From Hymenobacter norwichensis DSM 15439 (GTDB lineage Bacteria; Bacteroidota; Bacteroidia; Cytophagales; Hymenobacteraceae), in contig NZ_ATVL01000006.1 in the NCBI RefSeq assembly GCF_000420705.1, forward strand, positions 124,001 to 188,000: 64,000 bases of DNA. The letters are read 5' to 3'. Every line of letters begins with the position of its first letter. The stretch's first letter is position 1. Below are positions 1 to 8,805 of the stretch, in pieces. A program made the position numbers and the translations under genes. Below the pieces are notes generated by a model that did no database searches, was not told the origin of the DNA, and saw only the letters and a list, made by a program, of their open reading frames with translations.

Positions 1-588
1 AACGAGTTGAACGTGAGCGACTATCTCCGGGTATCGTCGGAGTTCATCTATGGTTGGAAGCGCAGCCCCACGTTCTCATGGGGGGTAGGGGCACAGCTGG
101 GCTACACCTTCGGCCGACAGAGTATTTATCCGGCGGTGCTCTACAACCGCACCTTCAACTCGCGCTGGGGCCTGGAAGCTCTGTTTCCGGCCCGCGTATC
201 AGCCCGCTACAACGTGTCGCCGAAGTCCATCTTCACGGCTGGCTATACGGTTGATGGCTTCAACTACATCGTGAAGCTGAACACGCCGCTGGTGCGCCGT
301 ACCGCCGATGGTACGCCCGAGCCCAATATTAAGCCGTTGCGCACCTTAGAGCTACGCGAAACTGAAGTAAAACTCCGGGGCCGCTGGGAGCGGGAACTGT
401 ACGACTTTATTTGGCTGGGCGTAGAAGGCGGCTACCGCTACAACTATGCCTTCGATGCCTTCGATAAAACCAACAGCGACCGGCAGAAAATCATTGATAG
501 CCAGTTCGATTGGGCCCCCTACGCCAGCTTGGAAATATTCATTGTGCCCACTAAAGGCCTGTTGGGCATGTTTGGGGTGGGGCGCTAA
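1..588 (+). CDS. outer-membrane beta-barrel protein, C-terminal part (DUF6268-like)
   Basis: The reading frame is open from the first base, so the gene very probably begins before the window; the TTG at position 7 is unlikely to be the true start. The visible 195 residues are rich in alternating aromatic/polar strands (for example RVSARYNVSPKSIFTAGYTV and WLGVEGGYRYNY), with no internal hydrophobic helix. It ends in a short strand after the motif VPTKGLLGMFG. This is the pattern of an outer-membrane barrel of the DUF6268 kind found in Bacteroidota. Its function is unknown. It converges on ppk1, with a shared hairpin in the gap. Confidence 0.6.
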   Translation, partial: NELNVSDYLRVSSEFIYGWKRSPTFSWGVGAQLGYTFGRQSIYPAVLYNRTFNSRWGLEALFPARVSARYNVSPKSIFTAGYTVDGFNYIVKLNTPLVRRTADGTPEPNIKPLRTLELRETEVKLRGRWERELYDFIWLGVEGGYRYNYAFDAFDKTNSDRQKIIDSQFDWAPYASLEIFIVPTKGLLGMFGVGR

Positions 589-620
589 ACTGGCCTGCTG
601 AAAGCCAACCCTTATAAAAT

Positions 621-660
621 AATAGCGCCCACCCTGGTAACAACCGGGGCGGGCGCTATT
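621..660. terminator. bidirectional hairpin between the barrel gene and ppk1
   Basis: Ten-base perfect arms (621-630 AATAGCGCCC and 651-660 GGGCGCTATT) enclose a partly paired inner stem. The hairpin lies between two converging genes, so it can stop transcription from both sides. Confidence 0.6.
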
Positions 661-677
661 CTTATGCAGAAACTACG

Positions 678-2804
678 CTACTCCTTTTCTGCCAGCTTTT
701 TGGAACGCTTACGACCAAGCTTTTTCAGGTAAGCATAGGTGTCGGACTGGGCCCGGACTTGCGGCGCGTTGGGCGAGTCGGCTGACAAGAAGTTGTTCTG
801 CCAATCGCGGGACTTTACGTTGTCTTGGCGTTGCAGGTCGAGCAGATGGCGGACTTCCTTGCGTAGGTCGTCTTGCAGAATCGGGAAAGCCACTTCCACC
901 CGGCGGTCCAAGTTGCGCGCCATCCAGTCCGACGACGCCACGTAGATTTTCTCTTCGCCGCCGTTGCCGAACACGTACACGCGGGCGTGTTCCAGGTACC
1001 TATCCACGATGCCGCGCTGGCTGATGTTGCTGCTCTGGCCCGGAACGCCCGGTATTAGGCACGAAATGCCCCGAATCAGTAGTTCCACCCGCACGCCGGC
1101 CTCACTGGCTTCGTAGAGCTTCAGAATCATCCGGTCATCTTGCAAAGCATTCAGCTTCAGGATAATGTAAGCATCCTGCCCTTGTGCGGCCAGCTTTATT
1201 TCGTGGTCGATGAGGGCGTTGAGTTTCTCGCGCAACTCGAACGGCGCCACCAGCAGGTGCTGGAAGCTGCCGGTTTTGTCTTGCCGGTCGGAGAAGTAGC
1301 GGAACACTTCGGCCACTTCGCTGGTCAGGCGCGGGTCGGCAGTGAATAGGCCGTGGTCGGCGTAAATCTTGCTGGTATTCTCGTTGAAGTTGCCAGTGCT
1401 TAGGTAGGCGTAGAGATGGTTGTGGCCTTCTTCGGCCCGCGTAACCAAGGCCAGCTTGCTGTGCACTTTCAGTTCTGGAATACCATAAATGACGTTGGCG
1501 CCGGCCTTTTGCAGCTTCTCGGCCCAATACATATTGCTTTCCTCATCGAAGCGGGCCTTCAACTCCACCACCACCGTTACCTGCTTGCCGTGCTTCACAG
1601 CTTTCAGCAGCGCCTTAGCCACTTCACTCTTACTGGAAACCCGGTACAGCGTGATGCTGATGGCGCTAACCAGCGGGTCGTTGGCGGCTTCCAGCAGAAA
1701 GCGCGTCACGTAATCGAAGGGCTGGTAAGGCAGGTTCAGCAGATGGTCGCGCTCGGCAATGGCAGGCAGCATGGCGCCAGTGCGGGGCAGCGTGGGATGG
1801 GGCAGGGGCGTGTGTGCTTCGTACACCAAGTTGGTTAGTCCGAAGGTTGGGAAACCGAAAAAGTCGCGGAAGTTGTGGTAGCGGCTGCCTTCTACCAGTT
1901 CATCCTTGCCAATGCCGGTTTTGTGCATCAGGGCTTTCATGGCCTCTTTGGGCATGGTAGGGTCGTAGAGCAGGCGAGCGGGGTAGCCGGTTTCGCGCTT
2001 TTGCAGGCTGCTCTTAATTTTGGCCATCAGGTTGCCCGACACCTCTTCCTGAATGTCCAATTCGGCGTCGCGGGAAAGCTTAATGGCCTGCACCTGAATC
2101 TTGCCGAACTTCGGGAACAGCGTGTGCGCGCAGCACCGGATTACGTCATCGAGGAACATGACGTACTGCTCTTCGCCTTGGGCTGGCAACTGCACAAAGC
2201 GGCCACCGTGGCGCTTCACGGGTAGCTCCATCACCAGCATCCGCTCGGTATCAGCGGCGTGCTTTTTCTTTTTGGGGGCTTCCGTGGGCTCGGTCAGGTA
2301 GAAGGTTAGGTACACCGTCTGATCCTTCAAGAACAAATGGTGCAGGTTCTCGTCCAGAATTACCGGCGACAGTAGATCCTGGACGTGTTGCTCGAAATAT
2401 TGCTGTATCCACTGCCGTTGTTCATCGTTCAGGTCGTGCTCCGAAACCAGGTGGATGTGGTTTTCGCGCAAAGCGGGCAGCAAACTATTCCGGAACGTTT
2501 CGCCGAACTCCTGCTGCTGGCGGTGCACCTCTTCCAGCAACTGGCTGAGCTGCTGAGTGGGGTCTTCGCCGAGCTTGGCGCGGGTTTTCTTTTTCAGCTT
2601 CACTAACCGTCGCAGCGTGGCCACCCGGACTTTAAAATACTCGTCGAGGTTGCTGGAAAAAATAGCCATGAATTTCAGGCGCTCCAGCAGCGGCACGTCG
2701 GGGTTCTGGGCTTCCTGCAACACGCGGCGGTTGAAGGCTAGCCAGCTCAGTTCCCGGTTCAGGAGTACCGGTTTGGTAGCAACTTTTTTCTCGGTTTTTT
2801 CCAT
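678..2804 (-). CDS. ppk1: polyphosphate kinase 1
   Basis: Reversible synthesis of long-chain polyphosphate from ATP in the cytoplasm. The 708-residue length fits Ppk1. The N-terminal domain opens with NRELSWLAFNRRVLQEA and carries FMAIFSSNLDEYFKVRV, both diagnostic. The two phospholipase-D-like catalytic domains show the nucleotide-site arginine region (SAISITLYRVSSKSEVAKAL), the catalytic histidine context LKVHSKLALV and the block YLSTGNFNENTSKIYADHGL. The C-terminal region has LIRGISCLIPG and ASSDWMARNLDRRVEVAFPI, as expected. The tail ends in a lysine-rich stretch. A SixA-like phosphatase gene lies 107 bases upstream on the same strand, and the two may be co-transcribed. Confidence 0.97.
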   Translation of the reverse strand: MEKTEKKVATKPVLLNRELSWLAFNRRVLQEAQNPDVPLLERLKFMAIFSSNLDEYFKVRVATLRRLVKLKKKTRAKLGEDPTQQLSQLLEEVHRQQQEFGETFRNSLLPALRENHIHLVSEHDLNDEQRQWIQQYFEQHVQDLLSPVILDENLHHLFLKDQTVYLTFYLTEPTEAPKKKKHAADTERMLVMELPVKRHGGRFVQLPAQGEEQYVMFLDDVIRCCAHTLFPKFGKIQVQAIKLSRDAELDIQEEVSGNLMAKIKSSLQKRETGYPARLLYDPTMPKEAMKALMHKTGIGKDELVEGSRYHNFRDFFGFPTFGLTNLVYEAHTPLPHPTLPRTGAMLPAIAERDHLLNLPYQPFDYVTRFLLEAANDPLVSAISITLYRVSSKSEVAKALLKAVKHGKQVTVVVELKARFDEESNMYWAEKLQKAGANVIYGIPELKVHSKLALVTRAEEGHNHLYAYLSTGNFNENTSKIYADHGLFTADPRLTSEVAEVFRYFSDRQDKTGSFQHLLVAPFELREKLNALIDHEIKLAAQGQDAYIILKLNALQDDRMILKLYEASEAGVRVELLIRGISCLIPGVPGQSSNISQRGIVDRYLEHARVYVFGNGGEEKIYVASSDWMARNLDRRVEVAFPILQDDLRKEVRHLLDLQRQDNVKSRDWQNNFLSADSPNAPQVRAQSDTYAYLKKLGRKRSKKLAEKE

Positions 2805-2911
2805 GAGACGGTGGGCAGTTCAATGAAAGGAATGAAGCGAGGAAGGTAGAGTGCCTCGCCTCAGTTAACAGCGTAAGCCGCATAAAATGAAGCGCTTGCG
2901 TTGTATGATTC

Positions 2912-3409
2912 TTAGTGGTTGTCCTTGGGTCGGTCGAAGAAGTAGAACTCGGAGTTGGCTTGGTCTACGCCAGCCCATGTTTCGGTGTGGAAATGCAGGC
3001 ATACCACGCCGGCGGTGGGTAGCTCCTCGTTGATAGCCTCGGGCGAAAGCAAGGTCACAAACTCTGATATGGTGTTGTTGTGGCCTACCATCAGCACCGA
3101 TTGTGCCGTGTCGGGGCAGGAGCGCACCACTTCCAGCAGGGTAGGTACCTCGGCGTGGTAGATTTCGGGGCGCACCTCTATTCGCTCGTGCGGATAGTCC
3201 AACTCTTTGGCTACCAAGGCCGCAGTGGTCATGGCCCGTACCGCCCCCGACGAGATAATCAAATCCAGCTTGATGTTGCGTTTGGCCAGGGCCTGGCCCA
3301 TACGGGGAGCGTCGTCGCGGCCTCGGTCGTTGAGGGGGCGTTGCTCGTCGGTGAGGTCGTCGAAGCTCCAGCTGGATTTAGCGTGGCGCATCAGATATAA
3401 AGTTTTCAT
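2912..3409 (-). CDS. SixA-like histidine phosphatase
   Basis: A histidine-phosphatase-superfamily protein of 165 residues, the size of SixA, which dephosphorylates phosphohistidine proteins in enterobacteria. The start is set at the ATG giving MKTLYLMRHAKSSW, because the RHA(K) catalytic motif normally lies within the first ten residues; a longer frame adds an unrelated ten residues. The second catalytic histidine is in VLMVGHNNTISEF. The internal DAPRMGQALA and the late PTAGVVCL also match the family. It has no signal peptide, so it is cytoplasmic. It precedes ppk1 on the same strand. A role in polyphosphate or phosphorelay control is only inferred. Confidence 0.85.
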   Translation of the reverse strand: MKTLYLMRHAKSSWSFDDLTDEQRPLNDRGRDDAPRMGQALAKRNIKLDLIISSGAVRAMTTAALVAKELDYPHERIEVRPEIYHAEVPTLLEVVRSCPDTAQSVLMVGHNNTISEFVTLLSPEAINEELPTAGVVCLHFHTETWAGVDQANSEFYFFDRPKDNH

Positions 3410-3582
3410 GCGAACAAGGTGGGTATAACTTGGGAGCACGCCTCTTTACTACGTGGCTTGCAAAATGGTTATTGCCAAGCCCAAGCACAACAGGAAAATA
3501 ATGCTTCGGGCCGTGCCATGCAGTACTAACGATGCTTCGTATTGCGTTGATTATGAATTAATAAAATGAGATTCAGAAACTA

Positions 3583-3611
3583 GAAAAGCCTGCCGGAGTG
3601 GCAGGCTTTTC
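3583..3611 (-). terminator. intrinsic terminator after the M43 protease gene
   Basis: Twelve-base perfect arms (3583-3594 and 3600-3611, core AAAAGCCTGCC) with a five-base loop, downstream of the protease stop on the minus strand. The rest of 3410-3688 holds no open frame or RNA gene that I can recognise. Confidence 0.65.
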
Positions 3612-3688
3612 AACTGGTGAGTGGTACAATAGATTGGTTACGCAGAGCCGACGGTGCTGCAACACGCGCCGATTTTTACGTAAGTAAA

Positions 3689-4951
3689 CTATTCTTTCTG
3701 GAAACGTTGGCGAATTGTCTGTTGGCCATCAGAAATAACCACTTGGTAGAGCCCCTGTGGTAAGCCTGAAACAGCTACCTGTGACTTACCGTTGTAGCGG
3801 GCCTGCTTCATTTCGTACCCCAGCAAATCGTACACTTTCACGGTCCAGGTAGTGGCTTTTTCGGCGGGCAGCGTTACGTTCAAAGTTTGGGTAGCAGGGT
3901 TCGGGAATAGCTGAACTTCGGGCTTGGTGGTAGCCATTTGGCGCGGAGCGGTGCCGCCTAGCGAAGTAGCCAGCGAAGCGCGAGCTCCACCAGCCCCAAA
4001 TAGCGCATTCATACGAGTGCTTTGACCGGTCGAGAACATGTACATGCACGCGTCGTCGGTGTAGTCCATGTAGTTCATGCTCATGTCACCCTGGTTGTTG
4101 CACGTTACGTGAGGGAAGCTGGGGCAGCCATAGTTGGCGGTTTGCTGAGTAGGCGTGTCGCTCACCAGGTCGTTGCCGCAGCTGGCATCCCCCCAAATGT
4201 GGCGCAGATTCAGCCAGTGGCCCACTTCGTGGGTGGCAGTACGGCCTTTGTTGTAGGGAGCGGCCGAGCCGTTCGGCAACGAGGAGTACAGCACCACTAC
4301 GCCGTCGGTGCTGGCCGAGCCGCCTGGAAACTGAGCGTAACCCAACAGGCCTTGGCCCAAATTGCATACCCATAGATTCAGGTACGAGCTGGTGGGCCAA
4401 GCATTGGATCCGCCGCGCTTGGCGTTTTTCACGGCGTCATTGGAGCTCCACGACGTGGTTTTGGTGAGCGTGCGCACAATACCATTGCTAGGGTTGCCAT
4501 TCGGGTCGCGCTGGGCCAGTACAAACTGAATATTGGTATTAGCGGCTAATCCAGAAAAAGCCGATGGCACCAAGTTGGCATCGGAATTGAGCTTGGCGAA
4601 GTCTTTATTCAGTACGTCAATTTGCGCCTGCACTTGTGCAGTGGATACGTTTTCGGCAGCGGTCTTATATACCACATGCACTACCACCGGAATAGTAACC
4701 ACGCCAGCCGTGGTGCGGCTGGCTATGCTAGCCGGGTTGGCCTGGAATGTGTGGGTTTGCGCTTCAATAGTAGCCATACGCTTCGCCAACGAGGGGTCAG
4801 CGGCTAGCTGGGCCTGCAACACATCCATGGTAGCGCACTGGCGTCCGGGTATCGTAGGAGTTTTGCTGGAAGTCAAGCGGAGGTCTTGGGCCGAAGCGGC
4901 GGAGGCCATGCCTAAAATGGAAAGGGCAAGAGCGTAGAATTTTCCTTTCAT
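3689..4951 (-). CDS. secreted M43-family zinc metalloprotease with T9SS sorting domain
   Basis: A 420-residue exported protease. It has a cleavable signal peptide (residues 1-21, ending SAASA|Q) and a propeptide-like region. The metzincin zinc site is [11 protein letters not shown], near residue 247, with a Met-turn in MNYMDYTDD. Cysteines flank the active site (CGND, CPSF, CNNQ, DACMYM), as in pappalysin/cytophagalysin proteases. The last 80 residues form a type A T9SS tail: [12 protein letters not shown], then VYDLLGYE, then [13 protein letters not shown]. It is therefore predicted to cross the outer membrane by the type IX system and to be released or attached at the surface. It is monocistronic, with its own terminator. 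Confidence 0.93.
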   Translation of the reverse strand: MKGKFYALALSILGMASAASAQDLRLTSSKTPTIPGRQCATMDVLQAQLAADPSLAKRMATIEAQTHTFQANPASIASRTTAGVVTIPVVVHVVYKTAAENVSTAQVQAQIDVLNKDFAKLNSDANLVPSAFSGLAANTNIQFVLAQRDPNGNPSNGIVRTLTKTTSWSSNDAVKNAKRGGSNAWPTSSYLNLWVCNLGQGLLGYAQFPGGSASTDGVVVLYSSLPNGSAAPYNKGRTATHEVGHWLNLRHIWGDASCGNDLVSDTPTQQTANYGCPSFPHVTCNNQGDMSMNYMDYTDDACMYMFSTGQSTRMNALFGAGGARASLATSLGGTAPRQMATTKPEVQLFPNPATQTLNVTLPAEKATTWTVKVYDLLGYEMKQARYNGKSQVAVSGLPQGLYQVVISDGQQTIRQRFQKE

Positions 4952-5118
4952 GAGTAGGGCTGATTTGGTTTTGGTTGGTGGGGATAGTGTGGAAAGGATG
5001 AATGTATTGAAATTATGTTAACATTTAGTGTGTATAATTAAGATGTTTGTATAATATAGGAATGTATATATAAAGAATTTAGAAGGATAGCCGTCATTTA
5101 TGGTGGAGCAGAGGCATA

Positions 5119-5147
5119 AAAAAAGCTCTGGCAATTTGCCAGAGCTT
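5119..5147 (-). terminator. intrinsic terminator of hflX
   Basis: On the minus strand, thirteen-base perfect arms (5122-5134 and 5135-5147; core AAGCTCTGGCAA) are followed by a run of Ts. It lies 20 bases after the hflX stop. Confidence 0.8.
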
Positions 5148-5167
5148 TCAGGGTTGTTGGTTGGAAT

Positions 5168-6508
5168 CTAGGCTTCCACTGTGAAATTCATGCCGGAATT
5201 AGGGTAACGCTGGTAGTGTATCTCGGCTACATGCCGCGTAATCAGGGCCCGTAACTCGTCGATGTTTTCACGCTCCTGCGCTGAAATGAAGATAACCGGG
5301 TCATGTAGCTTGGCCATGTAAGTGGCTTGGAGCTGCTGAAGCGTAGGGCGCTGCGGGGCGTCTTCGTCTTCGTTCATACCCTCGAACCCAGCCTGCTTCT
5401 CCTCTTCAGTATCATGGCGGTACTGGTCTATCTTGTTGAAGACGAGTAGCATGGGCTTGTCGGCGGCCTCAATATCCTTGAGCGTTTCGTTTACTACCTC
5501 AATTTGGTCCTCGAAGCTGGGGTGCGAAATATCCACCACGTGCACCAGCAAATCGGCCTCCCTTATTTCGTCGAGCGTACTCTTAAAGCTCTCGATGAGG
5601 CGAGTAGGCAGCTTGCGGATAAATCCTACGGTATCGGACAGCAGAAACGGCACATTGTCGAACGAAATCTTACGCACCGTAGAATCAACGGTGGCGAAAA
5701 GCTTGTTCTCGGCAAACACGTCGGAGCGGCTCAGCAGGTTCATGATGGTGCTTTTGCCCACGTTGGTGTAGCCCACCAGCGCCACCCGCACAATGCCGCC
5801 CCGCGACTTGCGCTGGGTATGGCTCTGCTTGTCGAAGTCCTTGAGCTTTTCTTTGAGTAAGGCTATCCGGTCGCGCACCACGCGCCGGTCGGTCTCAATT
5901 TCCGTTTCCCCCGGTCCGCGCTGGCTCACGCCCCCGCCACGCTGCTTATCTAAGTGGCTCCAGAGGCCCGTTAGGCGAGGCAGCAAATACTGGTACTGCG
6001 CCAGCTCCACCTGCGCCCGTGCCGTAGCCGACTTGGCCCGCGTGGCAAAGATATCGATGATGAGCAGGGAACGGTCCACGATTTTCACTTCCAACTCGGC
6101 TTCCAGATTGCGCAGCTGCGAAGGCGAAAGGTCGTCATCGAAAATGACCACCGTAATGCCTTTGTGCCGTACGTAAGCCTTGATTTCGGCCAGCTTGCCT
6201 TCGCCCACAAACGTGCGGATGTCGGGCTTGTCGAGGCGCTGTACGAAGCGGTGCTGCACGTCTACGCCGGCCGTTTCAGCCAGAAAAGCCAGCTCGTCGA
6301 GGTATTCCTGGGTGCGGGCGTCGGCTTGGCGTTTATCGGGTACGGCTACCAGCACGGCAGTTTCGCGCTGCACGGCGGTATCGTAGGTGGCGTCTTTATT
6401 GCCCTTGGCCAGCAAGCGGCCTACCCGACCAGGTATGTTATCGGTGGCGCCGGGGTGGCGGGTACTATTGGTATGCTGGCGGCCGCCAGCGTTGGATTTC
6501 TTGGCCAT
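5168..6508 (-). CDS. hflX: ribosome-associated GTPase HflX
   Basis: GTPase that binds and splits stalled 70S ribosomes. The start is placed at the ATG giving MAKKSNAGGR (446 residues); the frame extends 28 residues further upstream with an unlikely composition. The HflX N-terminal domain (about residues 60-190) contains TFVGEGKLAEIKAYV and FDDDLSPSQLRNLE. The linker has QLAQYQYLLPRLTGLW and the diagnostic GGGVSQRGPGETEIETDRR. The G domain shows G1 GYTNVGKST, G3 DTVGF and G4 NKID. A basic, asparagine/glycine-rich N-terminal tail precedes the domain. A terminator follows. Confidence 0.96.
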   Translation of the reverse strand: MAKKSNAGGRQHTNSTRHPGATDNIPGRVGRLLAKGNKDATYDTAVQRETAVLVAVPDKRQADARTQEYLDELAFLAETAGVDVQHRFVQRLDKPDIRTFVGEGKLAEIKAYVRHKGITVVIFDDDLSPSQLRNLEAELEVKIVDRSLLIIDIFATRAKSATARAQVELAQYQYLLPRLTGLWSHLDKQRGGGVSQRGPGETEIETDRRVVRDRIALLKEKLKDFDKQSHTQRKSRGGIVRVALVGYTNVGKSTIMNLLSRSDVFAENKLFATVDSTVRKISFDNVPFLLSDTVGFIRKLPTRLIESFKSTLDEIREADLLVHVVDISHPSFEDQIEVVNETLKDIEAADKPMLLVFNKIDQYRHDTEEEKQAGFEGMNEDEDAPQRPTLQQLQATYMAKLHDPVIFISAQERENIDELRALITRHVAEIHYQRYPNSGMNFTVEA

Positions 6509-6602
6509 GTAAAGGAAAGAGTGGGTTGGGAAGGGAGAGAATAACGAATAAAAACAGTTTTCTATATAATAAGGTTCGGATGGGTCGAGCAATGCTAACA
6601 GA

Positions 6603-7376
6603 TTACTTGAGGGTCAGAGAATACGCCACTACGGCCTGAATCTGCCCGGGCGTGAGCTGGTCTTTGAAGCCAGGCATCTTGCCCAGGCCCTGCGTTACCA
6701 TGTACACGCGGCCGGTGGTATTGAGGTTGCTTTTGCTGAGGTCGTGGGCACCATTTAAACCAAGGCGGCCGTCGGAGCCGTGGCATACGGCGCAGTTCTT
6801 CGTGAACAGCACTTTGCCTTCTGTCAGGGCCACATCTACTTCAGGCTCAGCCGGTGGTGAGGCCTGTGCGGCACTAGCCGACGCGGCTGCCAGCGCCGCT
6901 GCTTCGGCCTCGGAAATTCCGGCTGGGTCGGTGGTCAGGGTGTCAACGGGTGGGGCGGCGTCGGGCGTGGCAACGGCTTCGGGCAGGCCAGGGGCGGCTA
7001 GGCTGCCTACGGGCCGGGTAGGGCGCCGAAGCGTCAGGCTGCCGGTTTCGGCTAGGCCATATACATACAAGAAGCCTAGTAGCGTAAGGGCCACGCCCGG
7101 CTTGTACTGGCGGCGCATGGCGGCAATGGCCAGCGGCAGTAGCACCAGCACCAAACCTAGCTTAGTCCAGAGCCAGCCGGGTATAGCGCCAGGGTAGGTA
7201 GCTAGCAGCCAGCCCCCCGTAACCAAAATTAGGAAGCCTAGCAGAGAATCGACCACGCGGGTGCGGGCGCGCAGAGTGCGCAGAGCTTCCTGGCGGTTCA
7301 GGAACAGCAGCGCGGCTTTAACGGCAAAAAACAGCAGAAAGGCCAGTATAACCAGCACATGCAGGCGGAGAAGCAA
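6603..7376 (-). CDS. membrane-anchored c-type cytochrome (SirB2-like N-terminus)
   Basis: A 257-residue protein with two parts. Residues 1-120 hold four hydrophobic segments (VLVILAFLLFFAVKAALLFL, LLGFLILVTGGWLLA, LGLVLVLLPLAIA, VALTLLGFLYVYGLA), resembling the SirB family of small membrane proteins. An alanine/proline-rich linker (about 125-180) follows. The tail is a single-haem cytochrome c domain with CAVCH as the haem-attachment site and KMPGF supplying the axial methionine. It probably carries electrons on the outer face of the inner membrane. The start is TTG, downstream of a perfect -7 element. The fusion makes it a tethered carrier rather than a soluble cytochrome. Confidence 0.75.
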   Translation of the reverse strand: MLLRLHVLVILAFLLFFAVKAALLFLNRQEALRTLRARTRVVDSLLGFLILVTGGWLLATYPGAIPGWLWTKLGLVLVLLPLAIAAMRRQYKPGVALTLLGFLYVYGLAETGSLTLRRPTRPVGSLAAPGLPEAVATPDAAPPVDTLTTDPAGISEAEAAALAAASASAAQASPPAEPEVDVALTEGKVLFTKNCAVCHGSDGRLGLNGAHDLSKSNLNTTGRVYMVTQGLGKMPGFKDQLTPGQIQAVVAYSLTLK

Positions 7377-7423
7377 AGGGGAGGTATATGAAAAGGTGAA
7401 GAGTGGATTCGCGTTTCAGTAAA

Positions 7424-7431
7424 CAAAGGTA
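7424..7431 (-). promoter_or_regulatory. -7 promoter element of the cytochrome gene
   Basis: On the minus strand this reads TACCTTTG, a perfect match to the Bacteroidota TAnnTTTG element. It would give a leader of about 40 bases before the TTG start at 7376. No clear -33 TTG at the usual spacing was seen. Confidence 0.5.
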
Positions 7432-7556
7432 AGGCTGGAAAAAACGGGTGGCGCGGTGAAATATTCTGTCTTGACAGACTCTCGCCCAGCAACTTTTTAA
7501 CTGCGCAACCCGCTGCACCCTGCCGCGCGTAACCGGGCGGGGCCTGTTTGCCTGCC

Positions 7557-7564
7557 TATCTTTG
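7557..7564 (+). promoter_or_regulatory. -7 promoter element of the glycosyltransferase/rfbC unit
   Basis: TATCTTTG is a perfect TAnnTTTG element 53 bases before the GTG start at 7618. Initiation about 7 bases downstream would put the 8-bp-period array at 7577-7608 inside the mRNA leader. Confidence 0.5.
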
Positions 7565-7576
7565 TTCCCGGAACAG

Positions 7577-7608
7577 CAACTCACCATTTCACCACTTCAC
7601 AATTTCAC
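7577..7608 (+). repeat. tandem array of a degenerate 8-bp word (four units)
   Basis: Four consecutive octamers: CAACTCAC, CATTTCAC, CACTTCAC, AATTTCAC. TCAC recurs exactly every 8 bases, ending at 7584, 7592, 7600 and 7608. The array stops 9 bases before the GTG start of the glycosyltransferase and probably lies in its 5' leader. A closely similar array in the opposite orientation is at 47796-47835. Confidence 0.7.
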
Positions 7609-7617
7609 CTTCTGCCC

Positions 7618-8736
7618 GTGCGCGTTGCCATTGTAATCAACACTTCCTGGAACATCTGGAATTTTCGGCGCAGCCTGGTAACTGCCTTGCAGGCCGCCGG
7701 CCATGAGGTGCTGGCTATTGCGCCCCCCGATGGGTATTCTGAGCGGCTGGAAACCGAGCTGGGCTGCCGCTACGTGCCCATCCTGATGGAAAACAAAGGC
7801 ACCAACCCCATCAAAGATGCGCAGCTGACCCGCCGTTTCTACAACATCTACCGGCGTGAGCGGCCGGATGTAGTGCTGCACTACACCATCAAGCCCAACA
7901 TTTACGGAGCATTAGCAGCCCGGCTGGCAGGTATTCCCAGCGTGAACAATGTGTCGGGCTTAGGTACAGTATTCATTGTGAAGAACTTCGTGAGCCGGGT
8001 GGCCCTGCAGCTCTACCGCTACGCCTTCCGTTTCCCGCGCAAAGTGTTTTTTCAGAACGCCGACGACCGGGCGCTGTTTCTGGAACACAGCCTGGTGCGT
8101 GCCCAAATTACCGACGTGCTGCCCGGTTCCGGCGTGGACGTGCGCCGGTTCCGACCCGCTGCCGAGTTTCGACGCCAAGAGCCGTTTGTGTTCCTCATGA
8201 TTGCGCGGGTGCTCTACGAGAAAGGCGTGGAAGAATATTTCCAGGCGGCCCGCCTAGTGCGCGAAGCTGTGCCCGGTACCCGCGTGCAGCTGCTGGGTGG
8301 CATTGATGAAAGCGGGGGCGTGGGCGTGAAGCGGGCGGTGTTTGAGCAGTGGCTAACCGCCGGCCACATCGAGTACCTGGGCACCACCGACGACGTAGCC
8401 GCCTACATCCGCGAGGCCGACTGCGTAGTGCTGCCCTCCTACCGTGAAGGCACGCCCAAAACCTTGCTCGAAGCCGCCGCCATGGGCAAGCCTATCGTCA
8501 CGACCGACGTGCCCGGCTGCCGCGAAACTGTGGTAGATGGCCAGAATGGTTTTCTCTGCGAAGTGCGCAACGGAACTGATTTAGCCGAGAAAATGCTGCG
8601 TATCCTGGCCCTGCCCGCGGCCGAGCTGCACGCCATGGGCCAAGCCGGCCGCCAGCTAGCCGAAACCAAATTCGACGAGCAGATTGTGCTGGACAAGTAC
8701 CTGCGCGAAGTGGCCGCCGTGCAAAAAGGTAATTAG
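7618..8736 (+). CDS. family 4 glycosyltransferase
   Basis: Retaining GT-B glycosyltransferase, 372 residues, with no membrane segment. The N-terminal domain has INTSWNIWNFRRSL, then HYTIKPNIYGALAARLAGIP and the VSGLGTVF motif typical of surface-sugar GT4 enzymes that act on lipid-linked or capsule sugars. The C-terminal domain binds the nucleotide sugar: FLMIARVLYEKGVEEYF, then VLPSYREGTPKTLLEAAAMG, the conserved E(x7)E motif, and GCRETVVDGQNGFLC. The start is a GTG just after the octamer array. rfbC lies 69 bases downstream on the same strand. The pair is probably one unit for surface polysaccharide made with dTDP-sugar. The exact donor and acceptor are unknown. Confidence 0.9.
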   Translation: MRVAIVINTSWNIWNFRRSLVTALQAAGHEVLAIAPPDGYSERLETELGCRYVPILMENKGTNPIKDAQLTRRFYNIYRRERPDVVLHYTIKPNIYGALAARLAGIPSVNNVSGLGTVFIVKNFVSRVALQLYRYAFRFPRKVFFQNADDRALFLEHSLVRAQITDVLPGSGVDVRRFRPAAEFRRQEPFVFLMIARVLYEKGVEEYFQAARLVREAVPGTRVQLLGGIDESGGVGVKRAVFEQWLTAGHIEYLGTTDDVAAYIREADCVVLPSYREGTPKTLLEAAAMGKPIVTTDVPGCRETVVDGQNGFLCEVRNGTDLAEKMLRILALPAAELHAMGQAGRQLAETKFDEQIVLDKYLREVAAVQKGN

Positions 8737-8805
8737 GCGGGTGCCTCATCCTGCGTAACTTGCCCCTCTGAACCAGCCAACCTTAACCAGCAATATATTT
8801 TCCGC

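Noticed and set aside
7577-7608. CRISPR-like repeat interpretation of the octamer array
   Set aside because: Units are 8 bases with no spacers, and no cas gene is present in the window.
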